NCBI GenBank assembly: GCA_011049715.1
Contig: DRHF01000376.1
Span: 1 to 51,292, forward strand
Length of the DNA: 51,292 nt
Origin: Desulfobacterales bacterium
GTDB lineage: Bacteria; Desulfobacterota; Desulfobacteria; Desulfobacterales; UBA2156
Reading direction: 5' to 3'
The notes beneath the pieces are model-generated. The model saw nothing but the letters and a program-made list of their open reading frames with translations. It was not told the origin of the DNA and did no database searches. Shown piece by piece: positions 24,743 through 34,900 of this stretch (its first letter is position 1; every line of letters begins with the position of its first letter). The translations under genes and the position numbers were made by a program.

Positions 24743-26494
24743 ATGAAGCTGGTATCAGTGAATGTATCTGTGCCCAAGACGGTGGACCACTTGGGACGCA
24801 GAGTGAGTACCGGGATCTACAACGAGCCGGTGACCGGCCGGGTTATGGTGCGCAAGCTCAATGTCGACGGCGATGGACAGGCCGATCTCACGGTGCATGG
24901 GGGAGTTTACAAAGCCGTGTATGTCTACGATCTTGAAAATATTCGCTACTGGAAGCAGGAGCTTGGTCGGGACGATCTCGGTTATGGACACTTCGGTGAA
25001 AACTTAACAGTCGAAGGCATGACGGATGACCGGATTCACATCGGCGATGTCTTCCGGATCGGGGGTGCCTTGCTCGAAGTGACCCAACCCCGTCTGCCCT
25101 GTTTCAAACTGGAGATGAAGATGGACCTGCCGGGCTTTTCCCGGCAGTTTATAACCAGCGGCCTGCTGGGGTTCTACTTCAGGGTTTTAGAAGAGGGGGA
25201 AGTCGGCGCCGGCGACTCGATCGAGCGAGTTAAAGTCGGACCGGAGAAAATTACGGTGTGGGAATTCGCCCGCCTCTATTACTTCGATTACAACAACCAG
25301 AAAAGGATTCGTCGGCTTTTGCGCATCCCTGCGATCCCGCCTGATTGGAGCCGCGCTTTCGAAGAAATCCTGGCTGCCGCTGGGGAAAGGGGCAAAAAAC
25401 GTAAGACGCCGGAAAGGGCATGGAAGGGATTCCGAAACTTCATCGTTGATCGGAAGGTGTCTGAAAGCCAGACCATTACCTCCTTTTATCTGGTGCCGGA
25501 AGACGGAGAACCGTTGCCGATCTATCTGCCCGGTCAGTTTCTTACTTTCAGGCTAAGCGTGCCCGGCCAACCCAAACCGATCATCCGTATTTACTCTCTC
25601 TCGGAGTGCCCCTGTCACGCCGAATACTACCGGGTCACCATCAAGCGGGAATCACCACCCGACGATCCGGCAATCATTTCCGGCTCCAACTATTTTCATA
25701 ATCTGGTGGAACCCGGCACTCGGCTGCAGGTGGCGGCGTCACGCGGCGACTTTTTCCTCAATCCGCAGGAGGAAACTCCGGTGGTTCTGATCAGCAGCGG
25801 TGTGGGACTGACTCCCATGATCAGTATGCTCAACGCCATCGTCGATTCCGGTAAAAACAGGCCGGCCTGGTTTATTCATGGCACGCGCAACGGCATTCAC
25901 CATGCCATGTGCAAGCATGTGCGCCGGACCGCGGTGGAAAACGATAACATCACCGTGCACATCCGATACAGCCAGCCCCGGCCCGAAGATGTCAAGGGCC
26001 GGGACTACGACAGCACGGGCCATGTGACCGTTGACCTTTTGAAAAAACTTTTGCCCAATAAAGACATGGACTTTTACCTCTGCGGACCGCCGCCTTTTAT
26101 GAATTCTATGATGAGGGGGTTGTGGGAATGGGGCGTGCCGGAAAGCCGCATCCGTTTCGAGCTCTTCGGCCCGGCAGCCCTGCTGCAGGAGGGAACTCGA
26201 GCAAGGCGCCGCAAAAAGAAAAAAGCAGCGGAAGAGGAAGCTTATCAGATTATCTTTTCAGAGTCCGGGATTACCGCTAAATGGGACCCTGAATATGAGA
26301 ACCTGCTCGAATTTTCCGAAGAACAAGGCGTCTTCCCGGACTTTAGCTGCCGATCCGGCATCTGCCACTCTTGCCAGTACGAACTCTTAAAAGGAGAAGT
26401 CGATTATACGTTCGAGCCTCTGGATCCTCCCTATCCGGGCCAGGTACTCCTCTGCTGCGCCCGCCCGGTATCCAATCTGGTAATCGAAATCTAA
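24743..26494 (+). CDS. MOSC domain-flavin reductase-ferredoxin fusion protein
   Basis: 583 residues with three parts. An N-terminal YiiM-like MOSC domain (1-165) has HGGVYKAVYVYD, GHFGENLTVEG and the conserved Cys in QPRLPCFKL, then a 3-alpha region (about 170-225). A ferredoxin-NADP reductase module (about 240-470) has IYSLSECP for flavin binding, SSGVGLTPMISML and YLCGPPPFM. A C-terminal plant-type [2Fe-2S] ferredoxin domain has CRSGICHSC and a distal Cys in LLCCARP. MOSC domains bind molybdenum cofactor or its adducts and take part in N-hydroxylated compound (6-hydroxylaminopurine-type) detoxification; the reductase module could feed electrons. The start at 24743 has GGAGGGGGA upstream and fits the family. 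Confidence 0.93.
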   Translation: MKLVSVNVSVPKTVDHLGRRVSTGIYNEPVTGRVMVRKLNVDGDGQADLTVHGGVYKAVYVYDLENIRYWKQELGRDDLGYGHFGENLTVEGMTDDRIHIGDVFRIGGALLEVTQPRLPCFKLEMKMDLPGFSRQFITSGLLGFYFRVLEEGEVGAGDSIERVKVGPEKITVWEFARLYYFDYNNQKRIRRLLRIPAIPPDWSRAFEEILAAAGERGKKRKTPERAWKGFRNFIVDRKVSESQTITSFYLVPEDGEPLPIYLPGQFLTFRLSVPGQPKPIIRIYSLSECPCHAEYYRVTIKRESPPDDPAIISGSNYFHNLVEPGTRLQVAASRGDFFLNPQEETPVVLISSGVGLTPMISMLNAIVDSGKNRPAWFIHGTRNGIHHAMCKHVRRTAVENDNITVHIRYSQPRPEDVKGRDYDSTGHVTVDLLKKLLPNKDMDFYLCGPPPFMNSMMRGLWEWGVPESRIRFELFGPAALLQEGTRARRRKKKKAAEEEAYQIIFSESGITAKWDPEYENLLEFSEEQGVFPDFSCRSGICHSCQYELLKGEVDYTFEPLDPPYPGQVLLCCARPVSNLVIEI

Positions 26495-26617
26495 GACATG
26501 CCGTGACCGGACCCTTCCCCGAGTACAGCCTCTTTCCTCCCTATTACCAATACCCTTACCGGGCTTCTTGAGCGATGGATGGAAAACGATCTTGCAGATC
26601 GTATCAATCCTTAAAGG

Positions 26618-27001
26618 TTAGGTGCTCTTTCGGTTTGTGAAATATTTCCATACATCAGTGATATCGAACGCCAAGGAGATAGCGATCGAGATAGACAAAA
26701 CAACCAAGTAGCTTTTGAAAGAGACCTCAACGATAGGAAGCTACATCAGAACGTAAACGAGCAGCGGGACCCAAAGAATGTGCCCTAACCCTAGAATCTT
26801 CTCAAATCCAAATCGTGAATATAGACCCATCATCAGCATCGCGGAAATCATAAAGGTAATAAAGATGAGTTTTGCTAACGGTTCATGCCAGAAGCCCAAA
26901 CTCACAAGATTAATAATCATCAGGAAAAACAACCAGATGGGTATCCATACCGGCTGTTGCATCAATTCAACGAAGAATCTAAATGGATTTCTCATAAGCA
27001 T
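26618..27001 (-). CDS. Small membrane protein interrupted by in-frame UAG
   Basis: From ATG 27001 (AGGTG just upstream) the frame gives 86 residues with hydrophobic helices (IWLFFLMIINLVSLGFW, LIFITFMISAMLMMGLY, LGHILWVPLLVYVLM), then TAG at 26743-26741. The same frame continues without a stop for 40 more residues, LPIVEVSFKSYLVVLSISIA to TDVWKYFTNRKST, ending in TAA at 26620-26618. The second part contains the expected next membrane helix, so the whole reads as one protein of about 127 residues. It may be a nonsense mutation or UAG readthrough (pyrrolysine). UAG ends other genes here (the RRM and FKBP genes), which favours mutation. Family unknown. Confidence 0.65.
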
Positions 27002-27377
27002 CGGCACCTAACATTAATAATGTTATACCATCCTTTTGGGTCAGAATTACCAAAATTACAGATTTATTGAGAGATTCCAAGAATTGTGAAAATTTCAAGT
27101 ATGTTATGGTTATCTCAGATTTTTTAAAATGTCAATATTGCTGATACGTTTTCACATTTTTGCTGCGAAATGGGGATAGCCCTCTTTTCATCTGCTGGAT
27201 GAGAGGTAGAAAAAATATCCGCTGGCTCTTTGCAGCAATGGGTTTAACCATTCAACTGCATCAATTCATCGCATACCAAAAAGGTAAATCAACTTGCAAA
27301 ATCCAAGAGGAAGTCTTGGGATAAACTTCCCGACCCCTCAAGTAAATATAAAGCATTATGTATGGCCAGGCACAATG
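27002..27377. other. Non-coding stretch upstream of split membrane protein gene
   Basis: 376 bp between two minus-strand genes. It should contain the promoter of the small membrane protein gene and the end of the porin transcript. No strong hairpin or promoter was found; a 41-codon ORF (27199-27324, plus) lacks a ribosome binding site. Confidence 0.4.
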
Positions 27378-28148
27378 TTAAAAGGTGCGCGATATAGTAA
27401 AAACAAAACGCGGATCGGCGATATCCCCAAAGAAGTCCTGTGCGTCATCATCGGTATCATGGTAGCCTAGGTCCAGAGCGAACCATTTTGGGATTTCTTT
27501 TGTGAGGCTAATTCTCCAATGTACGTAATGAAACCCGTCACCGCCGTCCATGCCTATGTCATCGCCTGTAGACTTATCGCCTTCAACATCCTGGTATCCG
27601 ACTTCGCCGCCAAGGGTAAATCCATATGGCAAGGCAAAGTCTATCGTACCATTGACATAGTTAGCGGTCCCGTCCTCACCAAAATAATCAGGTGAATAGT
27701 TGTATCCTGCGCCTATAGTGGGAGTAAGAGGGATGCCTGCAAATGTGTAGGTCAGTCCCAGATGCGCTTCAAAGTAGTCGGGTTCCGGATTACTGCCGCC
27801 GTCCGGATAGCTGTAATAAATTGCCATTATATCATAGCCAAAGTTCCCAAACGACTCGGCATAACCGCCGTAGTAATCAATCTCGATGCCCGCATCGGTA
27901 GAGCTGGTGTTGGACCCCCATATTCCCACATAAAACCCCTTGAAAGTATAGTCCAGGCTCCCTTGAACTGCCGGGTTTTCATCAGAGTTGGAAAGTCCAC
28001 GAAAGACGTAATCAGACATGAACCAGACTGAAGCACTAATGTTTTTGGGATTGTTCCAGACATCCTGCTCTTTCGCAGGCTCTTCAGCAAACACAATACC
28101 ACCAAACACTGCCATGAGTAATATCGTTAATGAAATCAATTTTTTCAT
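27378..28148 (-). CDS. TorF-family putative porin (Gcw_chp)
   Basis: 256 residues. A signal peptide (MKKLISLTILLMAVFGGIVFA-EE) is followed by ISASVWFMSDYVFRGLSNSD and ENPAVQGSLDYTFKGFYVGIWGSN, the signature start of the TorF/Gcw_chp outer membrane proteins. Alternating hydrophobic/polar strands run to a C-terminal aromatic ending VFTISRTF, as in beta-barrel proteins with a terminal Phe for BAM assembly. The start at 28148 is preferred because GGAGG lies 9 nt upstream and it begins MKK; ATG 28154 would leave only 3 nt. Solute unknown. Confidence 0.9.
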   Translation of the reverse strand: MKKLISLTILLMAVFGGIVFAEEPAKEQDVWNNPKNISASVWFMSDYVFRGLSNSDENPAVQGSLDYTFKGFYVGIWGSNTSSTDAGIEIDYYGGYAESFGNFGYDIMAIYYSYPDGGSNPEPDYFEAHLGLTYTFAGIPLTPTIGAGYNYSPDYFGEDGTANYVNGTIDFALPYGFTLGGEVGYQDVEGDKSTGDDIGMDGGDGFHYVHWRISLTKEIPKWFALDLGYHDTDDDAQDFFGDIADPRFVFTISRTF

Positions 28149-28164
28149 CACCATCGTCCTCCTT

Positions 28165-29832
28165 CTATCCGCCGTAAGCCCCCTTATGTTCGGCCCGGAT
28201 GACCTTCTTGTCGATCTTGCCTACCGAAGTTTTGGGGATCTGATCCACGAAGAGAACCTTGTCGGGCAGCTGCCATTTGGCGAACGTCTTGCTCAAGTGC
28301 GCTCTGATATCTTCGTCGCCGATCTTGCCTATGGCGTCGTCCCGCAGGATAACCAGTGCCAGGGGCCGTTCCTGCCATTTGGGGTGCGCCACGCCGACCA
28401 CGGCCGCCTCCAATACATCCGGATGGGACATAATCTCGTTTTCCATATCGACCGAACTGATCCATTCCCCACCGCTCTTGATCACATCCTTGAGGCGATC
28501 GGTGATTTTCAGGTAGCCCTCTGCATCGAGGGTGCCCACATCGCCACTCTTCCAATACCCATCTTCTGTAAATTGCGCCTCAGAGCCCGGAGCGTCGTGA
28601 TATCGACCGGTAATCCAGGGACCGCGGATGAGGACTTCTCCTGGCGTTTCGCCGTCCGCCGGCACCTCCTGGCCCAAAGCGTCGACGACTTTGATATCCA
28701 GACCGACCACGCAAAAGCCCTGCTTGCGTTTGAGGTCCCATTTTTGGTCTTCTGTAAGCTCGCGTTCCAGCCACGGTTTGAGCCGGTTGATGGTGACCAG
28801 CGGCGAGGTCTCGGTAGCGCCATAGGCGTGGATAATCTCGGCCCCGGTTAGATCCCAAAAGCCTTTCATCATGGCCACAGGCGGCTCGGTAGCGCCGGAA
28901 AACAGCCGCGCGCCGGTCAGGTCGGGCTTTTCTTCCAGACCGCGGATGTACTCGAGCAATGGCATGAAGATAGCCGGCGCACCGGCACTGACCGTGACGT
29001 GTTCGTTGATCATGAGTTGGGACAGGGCGTCGAGCGTTTCGAGCGTGTACATGCCCGGGAACACCAGTCTGGCCCCGACCAGGGTTGCCGCCTTGGCTAG
29101 CCCCCAACCTAAGGCGTGAAACATCGGCACCACCTGGCAGTACGTGTCTTGCAAAGTCATTTCCGCACTGAGGGACATAGCGCAGGAGTGCAGATACACA
29201 TCGCGGTGGGAGTAGTAAATGCCTTTGGGTTTGCCCGTTGTACCGGTGGTGTAGCAGGCCGCGTAGGCTGAACGTTCGTCCATGGTGGGCCAGGCATACG
29301 TTGGCGCTGCCTGGCCGAGCACCTCTTCATAGGCGTACACCTTGGCGAGCGTGGTCTTGACGTCGGACAGCGTGTTCCCGGGCCGCGTAATGATCACCCA
29401 GCCTTCGACGGTTTCACATAATGGGGCGATGGCCTCAGCGATGGGCAGCAGGGTCTGGTCGACGATGATGAACCGGGCTCCGGCGTGGTTGACCACGTAG
29501 CTGAGGTCCTGAGGCGAGAGGCGAAGGTTCAAAAGGAGCATGACCGCACCCATACCCGGAAGGCCAAAATAAATCTCGTAATTTTCGTGACTATTCCAGG
29601 CCAGCACGCCGACGCGATCCCCAACGTGCACATCGATAGTGATCAGGCCCCCTGCCAGGCGCTGCATGCGCTGGTAGGCATCTTTATAGGTATAGTGGAA
29701 CATGGTTCCGTCCAGCTGACGACTGACGATTTCCTGTCGGCCAAAGCTGCGGGCGGCATGCTGCATGATGTTGGTCACATTCAGCTGATAATCGTCTTGA
29801 CTGGTAGCGGGAAACCCCATGATCTTTGCCAT
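28165..29832 (-). CDS. AMP-forming acyl-CoA synthetase (fatty-acid--CoA ligase)
   Basis: 555 residues of the ANL superfamily. The P-loop-like motif is CYTTGTTGKPKGIYYSH (about residues 190-206), A5 is HAYGATETSPLV, the adenylate-binding stretch is YWKSGDVGTLDAEGYLKITDRLKD, and the C-terminal lysine lies in PKTSVGKIDKKVIR. It is the length of medium/long-chain acyl-CoA synthetases, which make acyl-CoA from an acid, ATP and CoA. A strong GGAGG precedes the ATG. The porin gene begins 16 bp after its stop, so the two may be cotranscribed, with the porin admitting the substrate. The exact acid is unknown. Confidence 0.94.
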   Translation of the reverse strand: MAKIMGFPATSQDDYQLNVTNIMQHAARSFGRQEIVSRQLDGTMFHYTYKDAYQRMQRLAGGLITIDVHVGDRVGVLAWNSHENYEIYFGLPGMGAVMLLLNLRLSPQDLSYVVNHAGARFIIVDQTLLPIAEAIAPLCETVEGWVIITRPGNTLSDVKTTLAKVYAYEEVLGQAAPTYAWPTMDERSAYAACYTTGTTGKPKGIYYSHRDVYLHSCAMSLSAEMTLQDTYCQVVPMFHALGWGLAKAATLVGARLVFPGMYTLETLDALSQLMINEHVTVSAGAPAIFMPLLEYIRGLEEKPDLTGARLFSGATEPPVAMMKGFWDLTGAEIIHAYGATETSPLVTINRLKPWLERELTEDQKWDLKRKQGFCVVGLDIKVVDALGQEVPADGETPGEVLIRGPWITGRYHDAPGSEAQFTEDGYWKSGDVGTLDAEGYLKITDRLKDVIKSGGEWISSVDMENEIMSHPDVLEAAVVGVAHPKWQERPLALVILRDDAIGKIGDEDIRAHLSKTFAKWQLPDKVLFVDQIPKTSVGKIDKKVIRAEHKGAYGG

Positions 29833-30041
29833 ACTGATCCTCCTTCATGACACCGCAGGTAGGTGGCGGTTGGCACCACGGCTACTGCATATTTTTTGTT
29901 TTGGGGTCGGGCCACGGTAACCAACCATAATAACAGTAAAAGAAGCTTAAAATACAGTTTTCGGGACGATGGTGAAATATGGACATTTGCCCCTTACTTT
30001 CACGTTCTCGGGCCACTTGAATTTGCAGACCCAAAATAACA

Positions 30042-30074
30042 AAACCCCACCTCTTTTTTCAAGAAATGGGGTTT
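30042..30074. repeat. Inverted repeat, possible hairpin
   Basis: AAACCCCA (30042-30049) and TGGGGTTT (30067-30074) form a perfect 8-bp stem with a 17-nt loop in the middle of a gene-free region. There is no following T run, so it is not a clear terminator. Confidence 0.4.
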
Positions 30075-30502
30075 CGATGTATACTTCATCGCAGCCTCAG
30101 TTTAAGGTTTTCTGGATATGGAACTATTTTTAATAAGCCATATTTTGTGAATAGTTGGATGAATATGTATGTTTATCATAACCATATAAAAATACAACCC
30201 TATTTTTCTGTGGAGTTAATACGTAGCCCAATTACCTATTGAGTATTCCCTTTAATTTAATCGCCGACTTCACCAGAGTCCGCAGGACACCGAGCTGAAT
30301 CTTTTTTCTAAATATTCTGACAGGATTGACGGGATTTTCAGGATATTATTACTTCTCCTTTATCAGTTTCCAGGTTAAACTAATAAAACATAATCGCCTG
30401 CAGCGAAAAAACGGAAAAAAAGAAGGGGACGTCCTTCAGTTGTTCAATTCCGTTTGAGCGAAAAAAGGCTCAATATTTGATGATCCATTTCTCTTTAAAA
30501 AA

Positions 30503-30679
30503 TCATAAATCGAATAACAAGGATATTGAGAACTTATAAGGGATCTGATTTTCCTTTTGAACACCCTCTTTTTTGTAAACAAAATTATCCGAATTTTCGT
30601 CATAGACCACAAAGGTTGGATGAGAATGAATTTTATTTGCTGCCGGCGTTGGCTTGACATAGAGATGAAGCTTTGCCAT
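30503..30679 (-). CDS. Small ORF in 83-bp repeat copy 2, unknown
   Basis: 58 residues, starting at the same position within the repeat as the ORF at 24533. It begins MAKLHLYVKPTPAANKIHSH and continues past the repeat with FVVYDENSDNFVYKKEGVQ. Here there is no ribosome binding site before the ATG, unlike copy 1. Only two substitutions separate the shared part. I do not recognise the family. Either copy could be the more complete form of a short gene, or both are remnants of a longer one. Existence as an expressed gene is doubtful. Confidence 0.35.
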   Translation of the reverse strand: MAKLHLYVKPTPAANKIHSHPTFVVYDENSDNFVYKKEGVQKENQIPYKFSISLLFDL

Positions 30680-30683
30680 ACTC
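30601..30683 (-). repeat. 83-bp direct repeat, copy 2
   Basis: Second copy of the segment at 24455-24537, about 6.1 kb away in the same orientation, with two mismatches. Similarity ends sharply on the left (30600) and fades on the right just past the shared ATG. Confidence 0.65.
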
Positions 30684-30756
30684 GCGGAATCGGAGTGCTT
30701 CGATTCCGAAATTCAATGACATATTTTCCAACAATACACCCGGATCTAGATAAAAA

Positions 30757-31995
30757 ATGAAAAAATTTTTCTTTCTTGTGGTTTTATTGGCGTTTGTCGG
30801 TGTTTTGGGCTGGCAGATCTATCAAAAAGCCACTGCCTCGAAAGAGGGGTTTCACCGGCAGCGGAAAAAAGTTCCGGTGGCTGTTGAAATTTTGCCGGTT
30901 GAAAAGACAACCATCCGTGATGTCGGCCGTTTCACCGGAACTTTAAGACCCAGATCCCAGTTTCGGGTCGCCCCGAAGATTGCCGGTCGTTTGGAAAAGG
31001 TTTTTTTTGATATTGGCGATCGGGTACATAAAGGCGATCTGATTGCTGTTCTCGATGACGACGAATATCTTCAACAGGTCGATCAGGTCCGCGCTGGACT
31101 GGAAGTAACCCTGGCCAACACCGAAGAAAGCAAAAGCCTTTTAGAGATAGCCAAACGGGAGCTCGATCGAACCGTCGCCCTTCGAAAAAAGAAAATCGCT
31201 TCAGAATCGGAACTGGATGCTGCTGAGTCCCAGTTCAAAAAACAGCAGGCCAAATTAAAGGTGGCCGAAGCCCAGGTGGCCCAAAAAAAAGCAGCGCTGA
31301 AAGCTTCAAAAGTGCGGCTGTCATATGCAAAAATTCGAGTCGATTGGGAGGTAGACAGCGGTTACCGGGTCGTTGGTGAACGTTTTGTGGACGAAGGGGC
31401 CATGCTGGCACCCAATACGCCGATCGTTTCCATCCTTGATATCGGCGTTTTGACAGCCGTCATCCACGTCATTGAACGCGATTATCCCAAGGTCCGGATC
31501 GGCCAGGAAGCAGTTATTACCTCTGATGCGTACCCGGGCCGGCGGTTTTTTGGAAAAGTGGCTCGGCTCGCTCCGCTGATGAAGGAAACCTCCCGACAGG
31601 CACGGGTGGAGATCGAAATTATAAACGAAAATCAGCTGTTGAAACCGGGCATGTTTGCCCGGGTTTTAATTGAATTCGAAAAACGAGACGCCGTGACCGT
31701 GGTTCCGATGGGTACAATTGTGAAACGGGGCGGAAAACAGGGTGTGTTCGTCCCGGTCGAGCAGAAAGGAACCGTCAGATTTGTTCCTGTAACCGTGGGA
31801 GTTGTCAATGAAGACCAGGTTGAAATCGTCAGCCCTTTGAAAGCGAAGAACGTGGTGTCGGTGGGGCAGCACCTCCTGGAAGATGGATCTGCCATTCTTC
31901 TGCCGGGCAAAGTGCCGTCTCTAAAAAGTTCGAAAAAGATAGACAAAGAGGGCGTCATCCGCGGCGTCATTAAGGATGCGGAAAAAAAGAGATGA
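30757..31995 (+). CDS. RND efflux periplasmic adaptor (membrane fusion protein)
   Basis: 412 residues with an N-terminal membrane anchor (FFFLVVLLAFVGVLGW). The lipoyl half-motifs VAPKIAGRLEKVFFDIGDRV and KGDLIAVLD flank a long coiled-coil hairpin (about 100-190, rich in Gln/Lys/Ala). A beta-barrel segment with YPGRRFFGKVARLAPLMKE and a membrane-proximal domain follow. This is the standard AcrA/HlyD-family order. It is the first gene of a three-gene operon; its TGA overlaps the permease ATG (ATGA). The ribosome binding site is weak. Confidence 0.95.
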   Translation: MKKFFFLVVLLAFVGVLGWQIYQKATASKEGFHRQRKKVPVAVEILPVEKTTIRDVGRFTGTLRPRSQFRVAPKIAGRLEKVFFDIGDRVHKGDLIAVLDDDEYLQQVDQVRAGLEVTLANTEESKSLLEIAKRELDRTVALRKKKIASESELDAAESQFKKQQAKLKVAEAQVAQKKAALKASKVRLSYAKIRVDWEVDSGYRVVGERFVDEGAMLAPNTPIVSILDIGVLTAVIHVIERDYPKVRIGQEAVITSDAYPGRRFFGKVARLAPLMKETSRQARVEIEIINENQLLKPGMFARVLIEFEKRDAVTVVPMGTIVKRGGKQGVFVPVEQKGTVRFVPVTVGVVNEDQVEIVSPLKAKNVVSVGQHLLEDGSAILLPGKVPSLKSSKKIDKEGVIRGVIKDAEKKR

Positions 31996-34900
31996 AAATT
32001 TCAAAGTTTGCCGTTAATCGGCCGGTTTCTGTGGTGATGGCGGTTTTGATTGTTTTGATAGTGGGTGGTGTTTCCCTAAGCCGGCTTTCGATCGATCTGA
32101 TGCCGGATATCACCTATCCGACCTTGAGCATCACAACCATCTATGAAAATGCCAGCCCGGAGGAGATTGAAGAACTCGTTACCCGGCCGATTGAAGAGGC
32201 CATGAGTGCGGTCCCCGGCGTGGAAGAGGTGACCACGGTTTCCGGGGAGGGCATCAGCCGGGCCCGCGTTTCCTTTTCATGGGGTACGGACTTGGACGAA
32301 GCTGTAAACGAAATTCGGGAAAGGCTGGATCGCGTCATCCCAAGGCTTCCGGATGATGTGGAACGCCCGGCGATCCGCAAGTATGATCTGGCCAGCTTTC
32401 CGATACTGATTCTGGGGGCTGCAAGCAATCTGGATCCGATTCAGATGCGGCAAATTATCGACGATCAGGTGAAATATCGGATTGAACGAATCCCCGGAGT
32501 GGCTGCCCTGGATATCCGGGGGGGACTCCATCGGGAAATTATAGTCGGTCTTCACCCGGACCGAATCAAAGCCCTGGGCATCCCTTTGGATCAGATTCTC
32601 TCCCGGATCAAATCGGAAAACGTAAACATACCTGCAGGCATATTGGAACGGGGAAAACTGGAGGTGATGATTCGCGTTCCCGGTGTCTATGCCAACCTGG
32701 ATGAGTTGCGGCATACAGTGGTTGCCATGCGAGACGGGGTTCCTATCCAGGTTAAAGATATCGCCACCATCGAGGACTCCTATGAGAAGGTCAATCGCAT
32801 CGTCAGAATAAACGGAAAACCCGGGTTTCGACTGGCTGTCAACAAACAGTCCGGCACCAACACGGTTGAAGTGGCCCGAAAAGTACTCCGGGAAATCGAG
32901 CGGGTGAATCAGGATATCCCCCAAATACAAATCACGACGATCATCGACACCTCGGATTATATCGAACGATCGATCACCAATGTCGGCGCGGTGATGCTTT
33001 ATGGCGGTATTTTGGCGATATCGCTGCTTATGATTTTTTTAAGAAGCATCCGGAGCACGGCTGTCATTGCTACCGCCATACCGATTTCCATTATTGCGAC
33101 GTTCGTCCTGATGTATTTCGGCGGGTTTACCCTGAACATCATGACTCTGGGCGGACTTGCCCTCGGGATCGGTATGCTGGTGGACAGCGCGATCGTCGTC
33201 TTGGAAAATATTTTCCGCCACAGGGAGTGCGGGGTCGAATCCAAACTAGCCGCCATTGCCGGAAGCGAAGAGGTCACCGCCGCCATCATCGCCAGCACAT
33301 TGACCACGCTGGTCGTCTTTTTGCCCCTGGTTTTTGTCCGGGGCATGTCCGGGGTGATGTTCAAACAACTCGCGATTGTGGTCAGTTTCTCTTTGGCGTG
33401 TTCTTTGGTGGTGGCACTCTCGTTGATCCCGATGCTGTCGGCCCGAATCCTCGGCCCCGTGGTGCAAACCGGGTATTCAAAAAGCGGGAAACCGAGTCGC
33501 GCGTCCCGGTTTTTTAAAGGGCTGGAAGATAGTTACTGTCAACTGCTGCGATCCGCCCTGAACCACCGGTTGCTGGTGATTTTTAGCACGGCACTGGCAC
33601 TGGCCGGCAGCCTTTGGCTGATTCCGCTGATCGGTGTTGAGTTGATGCCCGACACCGATCAAAATGAGGTGAGGATTTATGGCGAAATGGGCGTCGGCAC
33701 CCGTGTGGAGGTCGTGAATGAGGTATTCAAAAAAATTGAAGCGATTGTTAAACAGGAGGTCCCGGAAACAAAAAGCACCGTCGCCTATCTCGGCGGCACC
33801 AGTTGGCGAACCGCCGGCTCCCATACCGGTCAGTTGCGAATCGCCCTTAAGCCAAAGAATGAACGAACCCGATCCAGCGAACAGATTGCTGCTGTGCTGC
33901 GTCGGAAACTCCTCGGGATACCCGGCGTTAAAATCCGGACCCGGCCCGGCCGGGGCCTGTTTCTGTTGCGCATGGGAACCCATGGAAGCGAAAGGATTCA
34001 GGTGGAAATCCGGGGATATGACCTTGAAACTGCAGAAGTACTGGCCCGACGGGTACAGTCGGTGGTGGACCCGGTCAATGGGGTGACCGATTCCAAAATC
34101 AGTATCGATTCCGGACGGCCCGAGGAGATTATCCTGATCGACCGGCAAAAAGCGGCTGATATGAAGCTTTCGGTTTCCCAGATATCCGATATGCTCAAAA
34201 CCATCATTTCCGGCACCCGGGCCAGCAATTTTCGTGAAGCCGGCGATGAAATTGCCATCATGGTCAAATTGAAAGATGCGGAGCAGATGGATCTTCGGGA
34301 TATCCTCGATCTGACCATCAACAACCGGGACGGAAATCCGGTTGTTCTGCGCAATCTGGTTCGAATCGAACAACAGACCGGTCCTGTCACCATCGAGCGA
34401 AAAAATCAGGAACGGTACGTGGTCGTCACCGCCAATATCAGCGGGCGGGATATGGGGTCGATTTTATCGGATATCCGTGAAGGGCTCCGTTCGATCCCCG
34501 TGCCCAAAGACTTTAGTATTGTTTTTGGCGGCGATTACGGAGAACAACAAAAGGCATTTCGAGAGCTGCTGTTGAGTTTTATTTTGGCACTGATCCTGGT
34601 CTATATGGTGATGGCCTCCCTCTATGAATCGCTGCGGGATCCCTTTGTTGTGATGTTTTCGGTTCCCCTGGCCGCTATCGGGGTCATTGTCATGTTATTT
34701 CTGAGCGGAACCACCTTTAATGTCCAATCTTATATCGGATGCATTGTCCTGGGAGGCATCGTGGTCAACAACGCCATATTACTGGTCGATCACATCAATC
34801 TGCTTCGACGCCGGGACAAGATGCCGTTGCAACAGGCGATTGAAGAAGGGGGTCGCAGAAGACTTCGGCCGATTCTAATGACCGCGTTGACCACCATGCT

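Larger units (their letters stand above)
29833..30756. other. 924-bp largely non-coding region
   Basis: Lies between the divergent acyl-CoA synthetase and RND operon genes. It holds the 83-bp repeat copy at 30601-30683 with its small minus-strand ORF (30503-30679), a GGGGACGTCC variant at about 30425, and an inverted repeat AAACCCCA/TGGGGTTT at 30042-30074. The remainder is A/T-rich with no convincing gene or RNA. Confidence 0.45.

Noticed and set aside
27199..27324. 41-codon ORF on the plus strand in a gene-free region
   Set aside because: No ribosome binding site, no recognised family and no conserved context; probably chance.
33477..34373. 298-codon open frame on the minus strand, and similar ones at 32277-32930 and 43373-43960
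   Set aside because: Antisense shadows of the RND permease and DnaE2 genes in high third-position G+C sequence; no ribosome binding sites or recognisable domains.
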